From Holophaga sp. (lineage in GTDB: Bacteria; Acidobacteriota; Holophagae; Holophagales; Holophagaceae), in the NCBI GenBank assembly GCA_030691225.1, contig JAUYES010000416.1, forward strand, positions 1-8,268: a DNA stretch of 8,268 bases, written 5' to 3'. Below the pieces are notes generated by a model, which ran no database searches, was not told where the DNA came from, and worked only from the letters and a program-made list of their open reading frames with translations. The position numbers and the translations under genes were made by a program. Below, in pieces: positions 1 through 6,536 of this stretch (the stretch's first letter is position 1; each line of letters starts with the position of its first letter).

Positions 1-65
1 CAGTTTGTCTTGCGGAACTTGCTCTAGGATCCACCTTGGCGATACGGTGAATTTTCGGAGTCTGC

Positions 66-890
66 TTGTTTCATCTTCGGATCACGACTGCGGTGCTGGT
101 GGCTTCCATCGCTTTTGCCCAGGAAATGCCAGCTCCCCCCGTTGCGATCGATCGTCCCTTGCAGCTGCCTTCCCTGATTCTTGGCGACCTCAAGGCGACT
201 TGGACGGCCCCAGCCGCGTGGACCTCCGACGAATGGACGAAGCTATCCATGGCTGCTCTTGCGGTGGTGGGCGTTTCGCTGGCCCTGGATCGCCCCACAG
301 CCCGTGCCGTGGAACGCATGGATCGCACGTCTTACGACCCTTGGGGCAAGCGACTGGATACGCTGGGTGGCCTGGGAACCATAGCCATTGCGGGCGGTGC
401 CTATGTCGGTGGGCTCCTTTTCGAGCAGCCCAAGATGCGTGAATTCGGTGCCGACGCGGCCCTGTCCATGCTCATTGCGCAACTCGTGGTGACGATTCCA
501 GTCAAATACCTGGCTGGACGATCTCGCCCCATCGATGACCAGGGTCCGTACCATTTCAAACCCTTGCGTGGGGGGTTTTCGTTTCCCTCGGGCCATGCCA
601 GTCGAGCCTTCGCGCTCGCGACCGTGCTCTCCGAATACGCCGATAATCCGTGGATCTCCGGCCTAGCCTACGGAGGCGCCGCGCTGGTGGGCGTTTCACG
701 GTTAGAACAACGGGAGCACTTTGTCTCCGACGTTGTCGCCGGTGCCCTGATCGGCACGCTATCGGCGAAAGCCGTGATGCTCCGGCATAGCAGCCTTCGC
801 GGTCATGGCGCAAAGAGTCGCTTGACCCTTACGGTTGCTCCGAGCTGGATCAATGACAGCGCTGGGTTGATGGTCTGCGTCAAATTTTGA
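66..890 (+). CDS. Exported PAP2-family (type 2 phosphatidic acid) phosphatase
   Basis: A 274-residue PAP2 phosphatase, a family that dephosphorylates lipid phosphates or undecaprenyl pyrophosphate at the membrane. All three signature motifs are visible: K-x6-RP at residues 147-155 (KYLAGRSRP), PSGH at 174-177, and SR-x5-H-x3-D at 211-222, with the catalytic His pair H177 and H218. Residues 1-19 look like a signal peptide (short basic start, hydrophobic core, A-F-A before Q). Hydrophobic stretches lie near 59-76, 100-119, 131-146, 196-211 and 222-240, so the active site probably faces the periplasm. The start is TTG at 66: an in-frame TGA lies at 48-50, no other start codon falls between, and GGAG sits at 57-60, five bases upstream. 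The next ATG (residue 21) would remove the signal peptide. The C-terminus ends in an alternating polar/hydrophobic segment closing with Phe. Substrate cannot be told from sequence. No operon partner is visible; any upstream gene is outside the window. Confidence 0.9.
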   Translation: MFHLRITTAVLVASIAFAQEMPAPPVAIDRPLQLPSLILGDLKATWTAPAAWTSDEWTKLSMAALAVVGVSLALDRPTARAVERMDRTSYDPWGKRLDTLGGLGTIAIAGGAYVGGLLFEQPKMREFGADAALSMLIAQLVVTIPVKYLAGRSRPIDDQGPYHFKPLRGGFSFPSGHASRAFALATVLSEYADNPWISGLAYGGAALVGVSRLEQREHFVSDVVAGALIGTLSAKAVMLRHSSLRGHGAKSRLTLTVAPSWINDSAGLMVCVKF

Positions 891-998
891 GTTTTTCACG
901 AACGTTTATTTTTCATGATGGGTCGACCTAGTCGAACGGCCCGTGGCCTAACCATTGGATCATGGGGCCACCGCGTTAAAAGCTGCCAGAATTTCCCT

Positions 999-1571
999 AT
1001 GAATCTTCTGCTTTCAGCCTTCCCTCCCGAACTTGGTGATCTGTTGGATTCGCCGCCTCCCGGCTGGGTAGTTGCGTGCACCGGCATCGGGGCCATCGAA
1101 GCGGCGGTGACGACTGCGCGCCTTCTCGCCCAACATCGTCCAGCTCGCGTGCTCTTCCTAGGTACCTGCGGCGCCTACGATGATCGCTTGGCTGTGGGTG
1201 CCATTCTTTCCGCGAGTGAAGCCATCGCCATCAGTATCAGCGAACTTCGTGGCACGGCCTTTCGGCCTCAAGCCGAACGCACCCGGTGGGCTTCATCCTG
1301 GCCTCTACCCTTCCCTGCCCATTCGGTCGCGGTGCCTCCGGCCATCACCCGGGATCCCAACGAAGCAAAACTCCTGGCGACGATCGCTCCGGCTGAACAT
1401 CTGGAACTCACCGGAGTCTTTGCCGCTTGCCAAGCCGATCGAATTCCCGTAGCAGCAGCCTTAGTGGTGGCCAATCGCGTGGGCCCGGAGGCTCACGCGG
1501 AATGGCTGAGAAACCATGCCCGCGTGAGCCGGGAACTCGTGGCTGCGATCAGAGATTACCTGGCGCATTGA
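999..1571 (+). CDS. Nucleoside phosphorylase/nucleosidase-superfamily protein (MTAN / futalosine hydrolase-like), probably divergent
   Basis: About 190 residues from the ATG at 999. It resembles the purine nucleoside phosphorylase/MTA-SAH nucleosidase fold, whose members cleave or phosphorolyse N-glycosidic bonds: TGIG at 28-31 followed by an Ala-rich helix, FLGTCGAY at 53-60, AVGAIL at 65-70, and a late LVVANRVGPE segment at 155-164. The last aligns by eye with the ISD (MTAN) or ISN (futalosine hydrolase, MqnB) catalytic strand, with Asn159 in the Asp/Asn position. The ribose-binding E-M-E of MTAN appears as E136-L-T138, so the second Glu is lost. MqnB of the futalosine menaquinone route is the closest guess, but the loss argues for an altered or degenerate activity. 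The protein is shorter than typical members (about 220-240). An ATG at 915 would add 28 residues of unlikely composition; neither start has a clear Shine-Dalgarno. The gene converges on thrC and overlaps its 3' end. Confidence 0.6.
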   Translation: MNLLLSAFPPELGDLLDSPPPGWVVACTGIGAIEAAVTTARLLAQHRPARVLFLGTCGAYDDRLAVGAILSASEAIAISISELRGTAFRPQAERTRWASSWPLPFPAHSVAVPPAITRDPNEAKLLATIAPAEHLELTGVFAACQADRIPVAAALVVANRVGPEAHAEWLRNHARVSRELVAAIRDYLAH

Positions 1572-2850
1572 GCAGTCGTTTTTTTAGGCCATCCAAATCG
1601 GCGGGAATCGTTTCCGAAAGAATGGGCTTGTCCTGCACCGCTGCCAGCGCCTCGGGAAGGGGCACGTCCAGGTTCATGTTCTGCCGAAGGATTTCAGCGA
1701 ATTTGGCGGGATGCGCGGTGGCCAAAAGGACACATATTTCGGCGAGGCCGAGCTTGGATTGGGCCACACCATAGGCCACGGCGGTATGCGGGTCCGGCAG
1801 GATGCCCGCAGCATGAAGTTCCCACATCGCCCGCTTGGTGCCCGCGTCATCCAGACTGCCCCAACGCAGCACTTGGCGCAGATCGCCCAGCTGGTCATGA
1901 AAGAGGTGACGAATGCGTTCCCAGTTGCTGGGATCGCCCACATCCATGGCATTGGAAAGCGTTGAGATGGCGGGTCTGGGCGAGTAGGTACCCGTTTCCA
2001 GGTAATCCGGAACCACCTGATTGGCGTTGGTGGCGGCAATGAAGGCACGAACGGGCAACCCCATTTGGCGTGCGAGCAGGCCTGCGTAGAGATTGCCAAA
2101 ATTTCCGCAGGGCACACAAAATACCGGCGCGTCCCGCATTCCCAGGGCTTTCAGTCGCGCACTGGCCTCGAATTAATAAAGGGTCTGGGCCAGGATGCGC
2201 GCGATGTTGATGCTATTGGCAGAAGTCAGCCGCAGTTTCTGGGCCAGCTCTGTATCCGCGAAACACCCCTTCACCAGCGCTTGGCAATCATCGAAGGTGC
2301 CTTCCACAGCGAAGGTCTTCACGTTATCGCCCAAGGTTGTGAACAGGCGCTCCTGAAGTGGGGAAATCCGCCCCTTGGGATACAGCACCACGGCGCGAAT
2401 TCCGGGCACTAACCATAGGGCATGGGCCGCGGCAGCACCCGTATCGCCCGAGGTGGCCGTGAGCACCGTGCGCAGCCCCGGTTCCCGCTCCGTCACCTTC
2501 GCAAGCATGCCAGCCAGGAAGCGCGCACCCACATCCTTAAAGGCTAGAGTGGGACCGTGAAAAAGCTCCAAGGCATAAACCTGCTGCTGAATGGGCACCA
2601 GGGGAAGCGGAAAATCAAAGGCATCCCGCACCACATCGGCCAAGTCCTCCCGGCTAAATTCATCCCCGAGCATTCGCCAGAGAATCTCGGTAGAACGGCT
2701 CTGAAAATCCATATCGAGCAACGCACCCACATCCCTGAAACATGGCAAGGGTTCAGGAACGTACAGACCGCCATCCGGCGCGGTTCCGACTTGAACGGCC
2801 TGCGCGAAGGTGGCTCGGTGCTTCGGAGAACGGGTACTGATCAGGCGCAT
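1549..2850 (-). pseudogene. thrC: Threonine synthase, interrupted by one in-frame TAA (codon 226)
   Basis: Threonine synthase is the PLP enzyme converting O-phosphohomoserine to threonine. From the ATG at 2850 (GGGAGAGG five bases upstream; the longer frame opening at 2901 lies inside thrB) the frame is 433 codons plus stop, close to the roughly 430 usual. Markers: HGPTLAFKD at 98-106 with PLP lysine K105, TSGDTG at 133-138, NSINIARILAQ at 212-222, then past the break VPCGNFGN and a TLSNAMDVG segment. At 2173-2175 (plus-strand tta) the codon after QTLY is TAA; E. coli ThrC has QICYYFEA here, so the lost residue is almost certainly Tyr (TAC or TAT to TAA). No frameshift exists: both halves stay in one frame and are equally well conserved. 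The distal half could start at ATG 2139 but has no good ribosome site. The first half alone lacks the PLP phosphate-binding loop. So this is a recent nonsense mutation, a polymorphism or a sequence error. It follows thrB by 13 nt in one operon. Confidence 0.9.
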
Positions 2851-2863
2851 GAAAACCTCTCCC

Positions 2864-3904
2864 TCACGATAGGACCCGAGCACCACGCGGGTCCAGGGCA
2901 CATATCCAAGTCCGCACCTCGTAGCCTTCAGCCTCCAGGGCCTGCCGCATCCCCAGTTCGACGGCCGAGACGCGGTCCGGCGTGCAGACCGCGAACTGAC
3001 TGGGCCCCGAACCCGATAGGCTTCCTCCTAGGGCGCCCGCTATTTGAGCGGCCTTTTTGGCACTGAGAAAGCCAGGGACAAACGCGGCGCGATGGGGTTC
3101 GGCCACGGGATCCCATAGGGTGCGCGCAATGTCTCCTCGGTCGCCGGAATGAAGGGCATTCACGAGGCCGGCCGCGTTGCGAGCGAAGAGCACACTTTGC
3201 TGGAGCGGCAATTCCTGGGGCAAGGCTTGGCGAGCCATCGCGGTGGGAACTTCGATTCCTGGGTAGGCTACCACGATCCATAGATCCTCGGGCCAAGGCA
3301 GGGAGCGGGTTTCGGGGCCACCTTCGTCCGACGGATCAAGAATCAAGCGCAGACCACCCAAAAAGCTGGGCGCCACGTTATCCAGATGCAGGCCACCGCC
3401 ATGAGCGCCCTCCACCCTTCCCGCCACGGCCAGCAGTTCCTTGATCGAAAGTGGATGCCCATGCACCGCCTGCAGGGAGACAAGCGTGGCCACAATGGAA
3501 CTGGCGCTGCTACCGAGGCCGCTACCGGGCGGAAGGTGCATCTCCAGTCGAAGGGCCACGCTGAAGGCACAACGGTTGCGCTCCGATAGCGCCGCGCAGT
3601 AGGCCCGATAGGCAGCCATCACAAGGTTATCCATGGGCTCGCAACCCCCAAGTCGGTGGGCATAAGGACCTTCTACCAGGAGCGATAGAGTTTCGGCGCG
3701 AGCGGCCTCCACCACGTTGCCCATAGGCTCTCCATTCAAAGGCCGCAGAGCCGCACCCAGGAAATCGAAGCCCGCCGCGAAATTCCCCATGCTCGCCGGG
3801 GCATAGGCCATGACCCGCTGGGGCAATGAGGTTTCATCGGGAGTGGATTCGCAGTTCGTTTGCCCATAGTTGGGCAGGCTGGGAGGACAAAGGAAAGTGT
3901 TCAT
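2864..3904 (-). CDS. thrB: Homoserine kinase (GHMP kinase family)
   Basis: ThrB phosphorylates L-homoserine with ATP to O-phosphohomoserine, the substrate of threonine synthase, in the cytoplasm. The 346-residue product shows the three GHMP kinase motifs: YAPASMGNFAAGFDFLG at 34-50, the phosphate-binding PPGSGLGSSAS at 125-135, and GGSLSGSGPS at 293-302. The ATG at 3904 is preceded by AAGGAG five bases upstream, which decides the start. This leaves an unusual extension of about 30 residues before motif 1, where most ThrB proteins begin within a few residues of it; an internal ATG at 3811 (residue 32) would give the conventional length but has only a weak ribosome site. The stop (TGA, 2864-2866) abuts the thrC ribosome site. 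Expression is expected to depend on the leader/terminator just upstream (3948-4120). No homoserine dehydrogenase (hom/thrA) is in the window. Confidence 0.95.
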   Translation of the reverse strand: MNTFLCPPSLPNYGQTNCESTPDETSLPQRVMAYAPASMGNFAAGFDFLGAALRPLNGEPMGNVVEAARAETLSLLVEGPYAHRLGGCEPMDNLVMAAYRAYCAALSERNRCAFSVALRLEMHLPPGSGLGSSASSIVATLVSLQAVHGHPLSIKELLAVAGRVEGAHGGGLHLDNVAPSFLGGLRLILDPSDEGGPETRSLPWPEDLWIVVAYPGIEVPTAMARQALPQELPLQQSVLFARNAAGLVNALHSGDRGDIARTLWDPVAEPHRAAFVPGFLSAKKAAQIAGALGGSLSGSGPSQFAVCTPDRVSAVELGMRQALEAEGYEVRTWICALDPRGARVLS

Positions 3905-3947
3905 GGAAGCTCCTTAACCTGGGAGCCACGCGCCAAGCTCGTGGATG

Positions 3948-3983
3948 CAAAAACGCCCCGCGACCTTGAAGGTGCGGGGCGTT
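3948..3983 (-). terminator. Rho-independent terminator of the thr attenuator (also downstream of comEC)
   Basis: On the minus strand a perfect 10-bp stem pairs positions 3974-3983 with 3952-3961 (AACGCCCCGC with GCGGGGCGTT). A single-base bulge (3962) and a short inner stem of about 4 bp close on a three-base loop at 3967-3969. The 3' arm runs into five U residues (plus-strand A at 3949-3953), the classic intrinsic-terminator layout for the minus direction; the other strand has no U tract. It begins 20 nt after the stop of the Thr-rich leader gene and ends about 44 nt before the thrB start, the expected place for an attenuator. No other terminator is visible for comEC, so it may also stop comEC read-through. 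Confidence 0.9.
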
Positions 3984-4026
3984 CAGCGTGGTGTGTGATC
4001 CGGCTAAACCCTCCGCACCCTGGCGG
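3969..4026 (-). promoter_or_regulatory. Candidate antiterminator (and competing protector hairpin) of the thr attenuator
   Basis: The last leader codons contain AGGGTGCGG (4021 to 4013, minus strand). This can pair with CCGCACCTT (3977 to 3969), which is the 5' arm and inner stem of the terminator, giving nine consecutive pairs including one G-U. The two structures share the same bases and exclude each other. The GCGG within it (4016-4013) can alternatively pair with CCGC just upstream (4026-4023) across a six-base loop, a possible protector. A ribosome stalled on the Thr codons would cover the protector's 5' arm and free the antiterminator. A ribosome reaching the TAG at 4004-4006 would cover the antiterminator and let the terminator form. 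Pairings are read from sequence; the mechanism is inferred from E. coli thr. Confidence 0.75.
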
Positions 4027-4120
4027 TAGTGGTCGTTGTAATACCGGTGATGGTGGAAATGCTATGGCTCGCCCCAACGCCAGATGGCGTAGCGAAGGCG
4101 GACAAACACAGCACGTTCAT
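4004..4120 (-). CDS. thrL: thr operon leader peptide (38 codons, Thr/Ile-rich)
   Basis: A short frame from ATG 4120 to TAG 4004-4006 encodes 38 residues. Positions 21-32 read ISTITGITTTTT: seven Thr and three Ile in twelve codons. The five consecutive Thr use ACA, ACG, ACC, ACT and ACC, so this is not a simple DNA repeat but selection on amino acid identity. E. coli ThrL has a very similar ISTTITTTITITT core. The gene lies 62 bp after comEC, and a U-tailed terminator and then thrB follow, so it fits a ribosome-stalling sensor of charged tRNA-Thr (and probably tRNA-Ile). The start is uncertain: GAGG at 4134-4137 is 13 nt from the ATG, but four nt from an in-frame TTG at 4129, the spacing used by neighbouring genes, which would give 41 residues. 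The tail ARVRRV encodes the antiterminator bases. No convincing promoter was found; a TTGACG (minus strand, 4157-4152) lacks a matching -10. Confidence 0.88.
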   Translation of the reverse strand: MNVLCLSAFATPSGVGASHSISTITGITTTTTARVRRV

Positions 4121-4182
4121 GGGTATCAACCATCCTCGATTACAAGGATTTCGTCAACCTGCGGCTGTGTCGGCGGGCATCA

Positions 4183-6516
4183 CTACCGCTGTTTTAATGG
4201 CACCACGCGCATCTCACCGGTTCCCGATTCCACGCGCCAACCCCCTGGAATCGCCACGATGCGAACACCCCGACTCGGGCCAGTCGAGACATACGGAATA
4301 CTGCCAAGGGTTGCCAACGTAGGTACAGATGGGAATTCGAAACGATTGTTCCGACCCACGGTAAAGAGCACCAATTCCGGTGCAAGGGCCACAACCCAGG
4401 CGGGATCCATGGTCGTGGCGCTGCCGTGGTGCCCCGCCTTCAAGAGTCGGTGCAAGGTGGCCGGACCCGGATCGCCTAGGTCTAGCAGATCGCGCTCCTG
4501 AATGGCCAAGACATCCCCCATGAGCCAGAGTTCCCGATCCTGCCACCTAACTCGCAGCACTTGGGAAATCATGTTGGCATCGGACAGTTCGAAAGGCTTG
4601 GGCGGCCATCGCACGTCGAAACAGGCCGATCCCCGCGGCCAGAAGTCGCCGCGCAACACTCTCCGCGCCTCTGCTTGATGAAGGGGGGGCGCAATGGATA
4701 CCCACAGTTCCTTGCTGCGTGCTGTATCAGGGAGCGTAATCGATTCGATGGGCCAAAGCCTGGCCAGAGTGGTCCAACCACCCACGTGGTCGCCATGGGG
4801 ATGCGTGATCACCAGATGCAGCGGTTCCCGCACCCCGCGCCGACTCAATACTCGCGCGATTCGCCGAGCGGCCCAGGGGCTAGGGCCGGTATCCACCAGC
4901 GTGGCATCGCCTCCGGACACACGCAGCAAGAGCGCATCGCCCTGACCAACATCGGCAGCCTCTAGGCTAAGCTCCGTCGGACCGCGCCCAGTGCCACGAA
5001 AGACCAGAAGAAAACCAGAGGTCACCAGGAGAACCAGTGTTAGCGCACGCGTTCGGCGAAACCCCGCGTGGCGTTGGGCCAAGTAGATCCAGCCCAAACA
5101 CAGCAGCAACCAGGGCCAAAGAATCCCCGTGGCCAGCGGCTGAATCCGCGCGAAGAAGGGCACCAGGCTGGTGCCGATCCAGGTTAAGAAGCCGCCAAGA
5201 AAAGGCACGATGTGAAGTGCAAAGCTGGGCAAAGGCAGAAGGGTCAAGATCAAGCAAAGCGGTGTCAGAATGGCCACGAGGGGCAGCACCAACACATTGG
5301 CCAAAACGCCCCACAAGGGGGCTCCGCCGTGGAATAGCGCCAACAGGGGCAGAGTCGTCAGCCACGGCGCCAGGAATCGCGAAGCCGGTAAGGCCCAGCG
5401 AAGGGAAACTGGTCCCAATAGCCCCGCCAATGGTTCGGCACACCAAATCAGACCCACCAGGGCAAACCAAGCCAAGAGAAAGCCGGGGTCGGCCCCTGAA
5501 GCAGGATGCGTTAACAACCAAAGCAACAGTGCCCCATGCAGCGCCAACACCGGTGGCGCCTTCCAGCCACTGCGACGCCCCAAGGCCCACACCACACCCA
5601 TCAGCAAGCCTCGCCAGACCGGTGCCGAGAAACCCACCACGGCGCTAAAGAGCAGGCCCGCAATAATCGCCGCGAGTGTGGACCCTCGCCGCAGGAAACG
5701 GCGCCATAGGGCCTCCAGGAAGGCCATCACCAGCGTCACCTGAAGCCCTGAAACGACCAAGGTATGGATCGTTCCGCTCTCGGCGAAGGCACTGAAGACA
5801 TCTTCCTGGGCCGGGGGATAGCCCAGCGTCAAGGCACCCCAGAGATCCCGGGCGGGTCCTTCCGACAAAGGTAATTCCTGAAACCTCCGATGGGCGAATA
5901 CCTGAAGGCGCAGGAGCAAGGAGGGCTTCGGTGGCCCTAGCACTTCCATCTGATCGGCCGAGCGCAAACGGATTCGCCGTGGGGTGCCGTTGTCCCTGGC
6001 TCGCCAAAGGGGTCGCTCGCCAAGAAAGGCCGGCGCGGGTTCTATGGCCCTAAGTTCGGCTCGAAACCGCACCGGCGTGCCTGGTTCCGGTGCCGGTACG
6101 CCCTCGGCGGGCAGGCTGATGGGCAGTTCCATACCGCGAAATTCCGCTGGGGCACGCAGCACGATCCTTCCGATTCGCTGCTCAGACCGAAGCGTCCAGG
6201 GCTCGGAGAGCGTGCCTTCCAGGGCTTGGAGCCCAGAGGGAAGGGCTCGCTCGTGGCGAGTTAAGGAACGCAGACCCATCAGGGTGATCAGACTCAAGAC
6301 CAGACAGAGGGGCACCACAGACCAGCGGCGGCGGAACAGCAAGGGCAGTGAACCCAGACACAGGGTGAAGAATGTGGGCAGCAACCACCCAGGAAACTGG
6401 CCATCCCAGGCTTCAGGCACCACCCAAGGCAGCGCAGCCGCGCTCGCCAAGGCCCATGGCAAACCCCAGAGGGAGGCGCCGCTGAGGCGCTGCCAAAGAC
6501 GTTCGCGGGTGAGCAT
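4183..6516 (-). CDS. comEC: ComEC/Rec2-family DNA uptake channel protein
   Basis: ComEC is the inner-membrane channel that brings single-stranded DNA into the cell during natural transformation. The 777-residue product has the full domain order. Hydrophobic N-terminal segments lie near 14-34, 42-61 and 65-82, followed by a soluble DUF4131/OB-like region (about 90-195). The Competence domain follows (about 220-500), with HTLVVSGLQV at 251-260 matching the family's SGLHV motif and many membrane segments. A C-terminal metallo-beta-lactamase-like domain begins near 515: DVGQGD at 522-527, VDTG at 541-544, THPHGDH at 571-577, GD at 667-668, HHGS at 696-699 and GRNNRFEFPS at 721-730. All the metal-binding motifs expected of a ComEC nuclease domain appear present. 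The ATG at 6516 has no clear Shine-Dalgarno (a C-rich stretch precedes it). A divergent gene starts 20 bp away, and the thr leader begins 62 bp past the stop. Confidence 0.95.
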   Translation of the reverse strand: MLTRERLWQRLSGASLWGLPWALASAAALPWVVPEAWDGQFPGWLLPTFFTLCLGSLPLLFRRRWSVVPLCLVLSLITLMGLRSLTRHERALPSGLQALEGTLSEPWTLRSEQRIGRIVLRAPAEFRGMELPISLPAEGVPAPEPGTPVRFRAELRAIEPAPAFLGERPLWRARDNGTPRRIRLRSADQMEVLGPPKPSLLLRLQVFAHRRFQELPLSEGPARDLWGALTLGYPPAQEDVFSAFAESGTIHTLVVSGLQVTLVMAFLEALWRRFLRRGSTLAAIIAGLLFSAVVGFSAPVWRGLLMGVVWALGRRSGWKAPPVLALHGALLLWLLTHPASGADPGFLLAWFALVGLIWCAEPLAGLLGPVSLRWALPASRFLAPWLTTLPLLALFHGGAPLWGVLANVLVLPLVAILTPLCLILTLLPLPSFALHIVPFLGGFLTWIGTSLVPFFARIQPLATGILWPWLLLCLGWIYLAQRHAGFRRTRALTLVLLVTSGFLLVFRGTGRGPTELSLEAADVGQGDALLLRVSGGDATLVDTGPSPWAARRIARVLSRRGVREPLHLVITHPHGDHVGGWTTLARLWPIESITLPDTARSKELWVSIAPPLHQAEARRVLRGDFWPRGSACFDVRWPPKPFELSDANMISQVLRVRWQDRELWLMGDVLAIQERDLLDLGDPGPATLHRLLKAGHHGSATTMDPAWVVALAPELVLFTVGRNNRFEFPSVPTLATLGSIPYVSTGPSRGVRIVAIPGGWRVESGTGEMRVVPLKQR

Positions 6517-6536
6517 GGGGGAAGTTTATCGAGCAA

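Noticed and set aside
1..50. Possible C-terminal tail of an upstream gene (frame ending TAG at 25-27 or TGA at 48-50)
   Set aside because: Too short to recognise any product or to choose between frames.
921..928. GGTCGACC palindrome and nearby short inverted repeats between the PAP2 and nucleosidase-like genes
   Set aside because: Eight-base palindromes are expected by chance in this composition; no second copy or U tract supports an operator or terminator.
2173..2175. Recoded TAA (alternative genetic code or selenocysteine/pyrrolysine-like readthrough) in thrC
   Set aside because: Selenocysteine uses TGA and pyrrolysine TAG. Other genes in the window carry no in-frame stops, and the expected residue is Tyr, one substitution away.
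3948..3983. Hairpin read only as an ordinary comEC terminator
   Set aside because: It lies about 200 bp past the comEC stop but 20 nt after a Thr-rich leader frame whose last codons pair with its arm; attenuation explains more.
4128..4157. Minus-strand TTGACG (4157-4152) as a sigma-70 promoter for the thr leader
   Set aside because: No -10-like hexamer occurs at 16-18 bp spacing, so a promoter was not called.
3860..4501. Plus-strand open frame of 213 codons crossing the thr leader and the 3' end of comEC
   Set aside because: It runs antisense to thrB, the attenuator hairpin and comEC, has low-complexity composition and no ribosome site; the minus-strand features explain the sequence.
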